This document shows positions 6,845 through 12,181 of a stretch of DNA of 12,181 bases, in pieces. The DNA comes from Prasinococcaceae sp. CCMP 1430 (lineage: Eukaryota > Prasinodermophyta > Palmophyllophyceae > Prasinococcales > Prasinococcaceae), in the NCBI GenBank assembly GCA_013416795.1, contig RQSC01000028.1:80025-92205 (forward strand). The letters run 5' to 3'. The stretch's first letter is position 1. The number at the start of each line of letters is the position of its first letter. Both the position numbers and the translations under genes were made by a program. A model generated the notes under the pieces. It had not been told where the DNA came from and ran no database searches. It worked only from the letters and a program-made list of their open reading frames with translations.

Positions 6845-8299
6845 ATGGTGACGGACGAGGAGGAGAGGCGACGGAGGCGCCACCCCGCGGCGAAGCGCCT
6901 GGAGGAGGCGCTGCTACCGGCTGCAGCTGCGAAAGCGACGACGTCAAGTGCAAGTTCGCAGCTGATCAGTGATGACTCCACACGGACCCGTCCTCGACGC
7001 TCAGCGCTGAGCCAAAACCTGGGGCGCAAAGGGCTGCACGCAGCGGACTCGGAGGAGCCGCAGCGGCCCGCAGAGGAGCAACCCGATACAAAAGACGAGC
7101 AAACAGGAGGGGCGGCACACGCGTGGGCGCTCACAGTAGGCACGGCGGACTACGAGCCGCGCGCGCTGCGCGCTGCGCTGGCAGGGATAGCGGCAAACAG
7201 CGACGTGCGCACGGTGCTGATACTCGCCAGTGCCACTGGCAGTGGAGCTGCAGAGGACCATCACGTTTCGAGGGATGATGGTGGCAGCGGCGGGGCGCGC
7301 ACGAATGACACGCGCACAGAAACGAGCCGTGACTCTTGGGTGCCCGACCATGCCTTTCCACCAGGAAGCGTAGGCGCGGCAATCTACGAGCGCATGCTCA
7401 CGCCTGCGCTGCGACGATGCCTGGACATTCGGATCATCGAGGCGCCCTTGCTCGCCTGCCCGCACGCCGACGCCCGACACGCTGCGCGCTACCAGGGCAC
7501 CTACATGCGCTTCGATTTGTGGCGCATGGTAGAGTACGAGCGCATAGTGTACATCGACTTGGACTTCCTCGTGCTCAGCCCATCCTTCGACGCGCTCTTC
7601 CACTACGCGATGCCCGCCGGGAAGGAGCTCGCCGCCGCACGCTACAGCAGCGGCGAGTGCTACGGCCAGGGCGCGGCGCCATGTGCGCAGGATGGTCCGT
7701 TGCGTCGCGTGCGAGCTAGTACGCCGGCGGCCCGCGCACATCCATGCACATGCACACTCACTAACGCGTACTGGGCGCGCCACGCTCGCGTGCGCACACG
7801 CGCGGGCAAATGGCCGCAACTGACTGCGCGTGACGCCCTCGCAGGCCTCCTTGGGCACTTTAACGGGCTCGGCTTTCTCAACGCAGGCATGCTGGTCATC
7901 ACGCCCGACAAGAGCACGCACGCAGAGCTGTTGGCATTCCACGAGGCGACGCAGCGCGCGGCAAAGACCGCGGAGGGGCGTCCCTACTGTGTCACCGACC
8001 AGCCATTGCTGTACCGATTCTTCGACTGGAAGCGCGGGGGGAAGATTGACTACCTCAGCCCATCCTTTAACTTTTGGCCCAAGGCGGGCATGGCGGCGCC
8101 AACGCCGTCCCTGGGCGCCCACTTCATCGGTAGCGTGGAGAGCAAATCGAAGCCGTGGCGGGCAGACTCCCTCTCGTCACTCGCTGCCGGCAACTACACC
8201 ACGCGCTTTCACGCCGCATGGTGGGCCGCGGCCGCATCGAGCGAGAACGAGGGGGCGATGTGCGGCCACTACCATCGTGACGCGGCCGGCAGCCGCTGA
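6845..8299 (+). CDS. Glycosyltransferase family 8 (glycogenin-like) protein
   Basis: A probable retaining hexosyltransferase of GT8, the glycogenin/PGSIP/galactinol-synthase superfamily, using a nucleotide sugar and Mn2+. The first in-frame ATG after a stop is at 6845. Residues 1-90 are Arg/Glu/Ser-rich and look disordered. The GT-A domain starts at AHAWALTVGTADYEP (91-105). YIDLDFLVLSPSFDALF carries the DxD metal-binding pair D238/D240. The frame is open throughout, but codons 7695-7844 give an Arg-rich filler between AAPCAQDG and LLGHFNGLGFLNAGMLVI. I read this as a 150-nt intron, giving 434 residues. In the spliced protein FNGLGFLNAGM (289-299), TDQPLLYRFFDW (334 on), SPSFNFWPK and HFIGSVESKSKPW follow in family order. 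No signal peptide or membrane segment is visible, so it is cytosolic as written, unless an upstream exon exists. The substrate cannot be told from sequence. Confidence 0.85.
   Translation: MVTDEEERRRRRHPAAKRLEEALLPAAAAKATTSSASSQLISDDSTRTRPRRSALSQNLGRKGLHAADSEEPQRPAEEQPDTKDEQTGGAAHAWALTVGTADYEPRALRAALAGIAANSDVRTVLILASATGSGAAEDHHVSRDDGGSGGARTNDTRTETSRDSWVPDHAFPPGSVGAAIYERMLTPALRRCLDIRIIEAPLLACPHADARHAARYQGTYMRFDLWRMVEYERIVYIDLDFLVLSPSFDALFHYAMPAGKELAAARYSSGECYGQGAAPCAQDGPLRRVRASTPAARAHPCTCTLTNAYWARHARVRTRAGKWPQLTARDALAGLLGHFNGLGFLNAGMLVITPDKSTHAELLAFHEATQRAAKTAEGRPYCVTDQPLLYRFFDWKRGGKIDYLSPSFNFWPKAGMAAPTPSLGAHFIGSVESKSKPWRADSLSSLAAGNYTTRFHAAWWAAAASSENEGAMCGHYHRDAAGSR
7695..7844 (+). other. Probable 150-nt in-frame intron in GT8
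   Basis: The donor is GTCCGT at 7695 and the acceptor is CCCTCGCAG, ending at 7844. A CTGAC branch-site candidate at 7820-7824 has its A about 21 bases before the acceptor; CTAAC at 7761-7765 is a distant alternative. The intron is phase 1 (G|GC) and restores Gly. Splicing joins CAQDG directly to LLGHFNGLGFLNAG, a natural GT8 transition. A 141-nt alternative from a donor at 7704 would add three residues. Confidence 0.7.
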
Positions 8300-8779
8300 C
8301 CGCACCGACGCGGACGTGCGCGAAGAGTCGCGGCGGGGGCACTAGTACACACGACAACACGGTAGCTAGCGAATGACGACTTTGACTCCATGACACTAAA
8401 GTAGTACATAACGTCGTAGCCGTACACTACTAGGCATCGCGCGCGCGCAATCTGGACGGCGGACGCGCCGGCGCCCGACCAGCCAGTCGCTCGCCGCTCA
8501 TGCGCGGGCTTCGTGCGGAGCGCGCATGCGCACGTTGCGACAGCCAGAACGAAACATGTGGACCCACGGGCTAGGCACTGTAGGAAGCACATGCCAGCAG
8601 GCGCGGGGCGACGGAGGGCGTGTGCGGCGTGGAGCACCGCTGACCCACGCACCGCTAGAGCCCCAGGTCGTTATAAATTTACATGGCTTCCGTCGACGGC
8701 GAGACGGGAAGGCGACGCGCACGTTGCGCCGCAGGGCGCGCGGCAGTGTACAGCAGGAAGCGTCCGGGCTCGCGCACGA
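8300..8779. other. Convergent 3' region between GT8 and clpB
   Basis: 480 bases between two facing stop codons. It includes an AT-richer patch near 8380-8440 that may serve the GT8 3' end, a CG-alternating run near 8440, and a candidate poly(A) motif for clpB. No TGTAA is present on the + strand behind GT8. The minus-strand open frame at 8269-8652 has no recognisable homology, and I see no RNA gene. Confidence 0.55.
8679..8683 (-). terminator. Candidate poly(A) signal TGTAA for clpB
   Basis: Minus-strand CATGTAAATTTATAACG lies about 100 bases after the clpB stop codon, in an isolated AT-rich patch. It has the same TGTAA core as the motif behind VPS41. Confidence 0.45.
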
Positions 8780-11700
8780 TCACCAGTCATAAGCGGCGGG
8801 TGCGGCCCCCGACGGCCCCTGGGAGACCGTGGAGGTGGCCGGTGCGCCCCAGCTGGAGGGACCCCGGGCATCGTCGGCGCTACTGCCACCGTCCGAGTCG
8901 GAGCCGCTGTCGTCAACGCGGGCGGCGCCGGGCAGGCGAACGAAAGTAACCTTGCGCGCGCTCTGCGGGTGTCGTATGAGGGCGAGGAGTGGGCAGTGGG
9001 AGTCAGAAACAAGCCAAGGACATGGCGCTCGCGGCGCGACCCGTCGGCGCGAGCGAGCGCGCAGCGCAGTCAATCCGCGCGTGACGCCGGCAGCTGCGGG
9101 GGCACGCACCTCGTCCGCAGTGTCATCGAAGTCCACGAGGATGCCATCGCCCTCGGCGAAGTCGCCGCGCAGGAGGGCCTGCGCGAGCGGCGTCTCGAGG
9201 CGCTGCTGGATGACGCGCTTCACGGGGCGAGCGCCGTAGCGGACGTCGTAGCCCACCTCGCTCAGATGATCCAGCGCCGCATCGGTGATGGTCATCGACA
9301 TCTTCTTGGCCTCGATTCGCTTCGCCAGGCGATCGGCCTGCAGCTTGACGATGTCGCGCATCTGCTCGCGCTGCAGAGGCTCAAACACGACGAACTCGTC
9401 CACGCGGTTGATGAACTCGGGGCGGAAGAAACCCTGCGCGACGCCCATCACGCGCTCGCGCAGGAGCTCGTAGCGCGCCGCGCGGTCCGCTCCGTCGGGC
9501 ATGCTCTCGATGGTGTCCATGATCTCCGTGCTACCGAGGTTGCTCGTCATGATGATGACCGTGTTGGCGAAGGACACGGTGCGTCCCTGCGAGTCGGTCA
9601 CGCGCCCGTCGTCGAGGATCTGCAACAGCACATTGAAGACGTCGGCGTGCGCCTTCTCCATCTCATCGAGTAGCACGACCGTGTACGGGCGGCGGCGCAC
9701 GGCCTCGGTCAGCTGCCCGCCCTCCTCGTAGCCGACGTAACCCGGCGGGGCGCCCAGCAGGCGCGAGACGGCAAACTTCTCCATGTACTCCGACATGTCG
9801 ATGCGCACCATCGCGTCCTCCGAGTCGAATAGGAAGGACGCCAGCGCCTTGCACAGCTCGGTCTTGCCAACGCCCGTGGGACCCATGAACATGAAGCTAC
9901 CCAACGGCTTGTTGGGGTCTGCGAGCCCCGCGCGCGAGCGCTGCACGGCCTCGGTGACGGCAGTCACCGCCGCGGGCTGGCCGACCACGCGCGCGCCGAG
10001 CACGTCCTCCAGCAGCAGCAGGCGGTCGCGCTCGCTCTGCATGAGCTTGGTGACCGGAATGCCCGTCCAGCGAGCGATCACGTCGCCGATGTCTGTCTCG
10101 GTGACCTCGTCGGCGATGCTCAGCCCGCCGGAGCCCTCGATGCCCTCAGCGGCAGCCTCGGCCTCCTCAAGCTGCTTCTGCAACGAGATGAGCTGGCCGT
10201 ACTTGAGCTCGGCGGCCTTGCTCAGATCGTATTCGCGCTCCGCCTGCCCGATGGCAACGTTGACGCGGTCGATCTCCTCCTTGATGTCGGACACGCGCGA
10301 GACGGCGCCGCGCGTCTTCTCCCACTCCGCTGAGAGCGCCTCTTGCTGCGCGCGCAGCTCGCCCATCTCGCGGTCCAGACGGACGAGCCGGTCTTTGCTC
10401 GCTTGTTTCGTCTCGTTGCGAAGCGACAGGCGCTCCATCTCCATCTGCACGAGCTTGCGGTCGAGGTCGTCCAGGGCGCGCGGCTTGGAGGTGAGCTCCA
10501 TCTTCAGCTTGGCGGCGGCCTCATCGACCACGTCGATGGCCTTGTCCGGCAGGAAACGCTCGGAGATGTAGCGGTCCGAAAGCGTGGCGGCCTCCACGAG
10601 TGCCGCGTCCGAGATGCGCACGCCGTGGTGCACCTCGTAGCGCTCGCGCAGGCCGCGAAGGATGCTGATGGTGCTCTCGACGGTCGGCTGGTCGACCAGG
10701 ACCGTCTGGAAGCGCCGCTCGAGCGCCGGGTCCTTCTCGATGTACTTGCGATGCTCGTCCAGGGTGGTCGCGCCAATGCAGCGGAGCTCGCCGCGGGCTA
10801 GCATGGGCTTGAGCAGGTTGCTGGCATCGAGGCTCCCCTCGGACGCGCCCGCGCCCACCACGGTATGAATCTCGTCGATGAACAGCACGATGCCGCCCGC
10901 GGAGTCCTCGACCTCCTTCAGCACGCTCTTGAGCCTGTCCTCGAACTCGCCGCGGAATTTCGCGCCCGCGATGAGCGAGCCCATGTCGAGCGACATGATC
11001 TTGCGGTCCTGCAGCGCCTCCGGCACATCGCCCTGCACGATGCGCTGCGCGAGGCCCTCCGCGATCGCGGTCTTGCCCACTCCCGGCTCGCCGATGAGCA
11101 CGGGGTTGTTCTTGGTGCGCCGCGAGAGCACCTGCACGCAGCGACGGATCTCCTCGTCACGGCCGACCACCGGGTCCAGCTTGCCCTCGGCGGCCGCCGC
11201 GGTGAGGTCGCGCGCGTAGCGCTCGAGTGCTTCGTACTTGCCCTCGGGGTTCTGGTCCTCAACCTTGCGCCCGCCGCGCACCTCGCGCGCGGCGGCCTCC
11301 ATGTCGCCCTTGCTCACGCCCAGGTACTGCATGAGCCCCGTGGCGAAGCGCGCGTCGTCGCACAGCGCGAGCGCAAAGTGCTCCACCGAGCAGAACGAGT
11401 CGCCGAGCGCCGTCTGCTCGTCGCGCGCGCGCCCCACCAGCGCCTCCATGTTGCGCCCGAGCATCTGCTCGGGGTCGCCCTCCACGCGCGGCTGCCGCGA
11501 GATGAACGAGTCGGTGTACTGCATGGCGCTCGCCACGTCGGCGCCCGCCTGCCAGAGGTCGTCGCGCGTGCTTTAGGGTTAGATTCAGAGGGTTTGCGCG
11601 AGAGGGGGGTTTGCAGCGCGCCCCATGCCCGCCGCTGGGCCGGGCAGCGCGGGCGGGGAGGGGGGCGCGGCGCGGTCTGAGAGGGGATCGGAGAGCGCGG

Positions 11701-12181
11701 CGGGGGCGCCGATCGCATCGGGAGAGGCCGATCGCCCCTTCCGATCCCCTCCTCCACCCCGCTTCCGCCCTCCTGCGCGCGCTCGGCGGCGGGGCGCGAA
11801 TGCGCGCGCGCGGGTGCGCCGCTGCGCGGAAGCTTCCTTCGGTACCGGCGCGGGCGCGCGAGCGCGCCCCCCCCTCCGACACCCGCACCAAGCCCGCCAA
11901 GCGCCGCACGCGCGAACGAGCCAGCGCGTATGTGACGCGCGCATGCGCTGGGCTGCGTCCGGGCGGGCGCGCTCGCGGCGCTCGCGCACCTTCTCGAGCA
12001 GCCTCGGGTAGAGCCCGTCGGCGTCGTCGAGCATGGCCTTGGTGAGATGCTCGGTCTCGACGATCTGGTGGCGCGCGACGCGCGCGACCTCGGGCGCGCC
12101 GACGACGGCGGCCCACGCGCGCTCGGTGAAGTCGCCCTGCGAGATGCGCTTGCCGCCGCCGCCCGCCGTGGCGCGCGCGGC
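8780..12181 (-). CDS. CLPB: ClpB/Hsp100 disaggregase, plastid/cyanobacterial type (5' partial)
   Basis: A hexameric AAA+ ATPase that, with Hsp70, pulls proteins out of aggregates. I read exons at >12181-11990, 11548-9110 and 8962-8780, giving 937 visible residues. The 5' end, including any transit peptide, is outside the window. Exon 1 gives the Clp N-domain start ([21 protein letters not shown]). Numbering from the first visible residue, NBD1 has Walker A GEPGVGKT (217-224), pore loop GAKFRGEFE (259-267) and Walker B VLFIDE (285-290). The coiled-coil middle domain lies around 413-540. NBD2 has Walker A GPTGVGKT (620-627), pore loop GYVGYEEGG and Walker B VVLLDE (688-693). [19 protein letters not shown] and overall wording follow the cyanobacterial/chloroplast form more than the Hsp104 form. 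The last exon supplies the conserved end strand KVTFVRLPG plus an acidic Ser/Asp tail. All catalytic motifs are intact. Plastid location is inference. Confidence 0.96.
8963..9109 (-). other. 147-nt in-frame intron near the clpB 3' end
   Basis: On the minus strand the donor is GAG|GTGCGT at 9109 and the acceptor is ACACCCGCAG ending at 8963, phase 0. The candidate branch site CTGAC at 9006-9002 lies about 40 bases before the acceptor. The intron has no stop and is a multiple of three, so the frame reads through it. Splicing joins VDFDDTADE to [12 protein letters not shown], the terminal strand expected of plastid and cyanobacterial ClpB. The read-through product would have 49 extra Arg/Ala/Pro-rich residues. 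Confidence 0.85.
11549..11989 (-). other. 441-nt intron in the clpB N-domain
   Basis: On the minus strand the donor is GAGAAG|GTGCGC at 11989 and the acceptor is CCTCTGGCAG ending at 11549, phase 0. A textbook branch site, CTAAC at 11582-11578, has its A 30 bases before the acceptor. The intron contains in-frame stops (TAA at 11575-11573). Splicing joins LYPRLLEK to [20 protein letters not shown], matching the ClpB N-domain helix order. I see no gene or RNA in the intron. Confidence 0.9.

Noticed and set aside
7001-8122. 373-residue minus-strand open frame antisense to GT8
   Set aside because: No recognisable motif, and the opposite strand carries DxD and other GT8 landmarks in order.
7695-9109. 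Short introns as introner elements (mobile introns)
   Set aside because: The 150-nt and 147-nt introns share only a nine-base TGACTGCGC match and no extended similarity, inverted ends or target duplications that I can see.
8513-9673. 386-residue plus-strand open frame over the clpB 3' end
   Set aside because: It spans the antisense of clpB exons and an intron, has no homology, and uses codons complementary to the real gene.
11259-12116. 285-residue minus-strand open frame in the clpB 5' region
   Set aside because: It is in a different frame from the ClpB exons and crosses the intron. The ClpB N-domain reads clearly in the other frame.
1-12181. tRNA genes, CRISPR arrays, transposases, viral or toxin genes
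   Set aside because: By eye I found no GGTTCRA-type B box with a matching cloverleaf, no spaced repeat array, and no transposase or viral motifs. A covariance-model scan would be the decisive test for RNA genes.

Overview
This is nuclear DNA from a GC-rich eukaryotic microbe, most likely a photosynthetic protist. The reasons are a cytosolic ribosomal protein of plant/algal type, a HOPS tethering subunit (VPS41), a ClpB of the cyanobacterial/plastid kind, spliceosomal introns, and strong Kozak contexts with no operon structure. A haptophyte (for example a Pavlova/Diacronema-like alga) or another GC-rich alga fits, but the sequence alone does not settle the lineage. TGTAA motifs behind three genes recall the green-algal polyadenylation signal. 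The TTAGGG-type repeat near the left end recalls telomeres of haptophytes, heterokonts and many other groups.

Layout. 1-1127: about 1.1 kb with no recognisable gene, holding a (CG)n tract, a short interstitial telomere-like array, short direct and tandem repeats, a G-rich tract, and the promoter and leader of the next gene. 1128-2012 (+): RPSA/uS2. 2013-2389: shared 3' region of a convergent pair. 2390-5779 (-): VPS41, intronless, with WD40 region, CHCR region and RING-H2 finger. 5780-6844: VPS41 leader, a markedly AT-richer island, and a minus-strand open stretch carrying a HN1/Jupiter-like motif that may be a small gene or exon. 6845-8299 (+): a glycosyltransferase family 8 (glycogenin-like) gene, probably with one 150-nt in-frame intron. 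8300-8779: convergent 3' region. 8780 to beyond 12181 (-): ClpB disaggregase, 5'-truncated by the window edge, with two introns that I resolved by splice sites and reading of the conserved protein.

The genes do not form a pathway. They look like an ordinary gene-dense eukaryotic neighbourhood (translation, vacuolar/lysosomal trafficking, carbohydrate transfer, protein disaggregation). The most useful points are the three introns: two are stop-free multiples of three and would be translated as false insertions by a naive gene model. The hidden HN1/Jupiter-like exon is the best candidate for an overlooked gene. I found no sign of a mobile element, CRISPR array, virus or novel multi-gene system.
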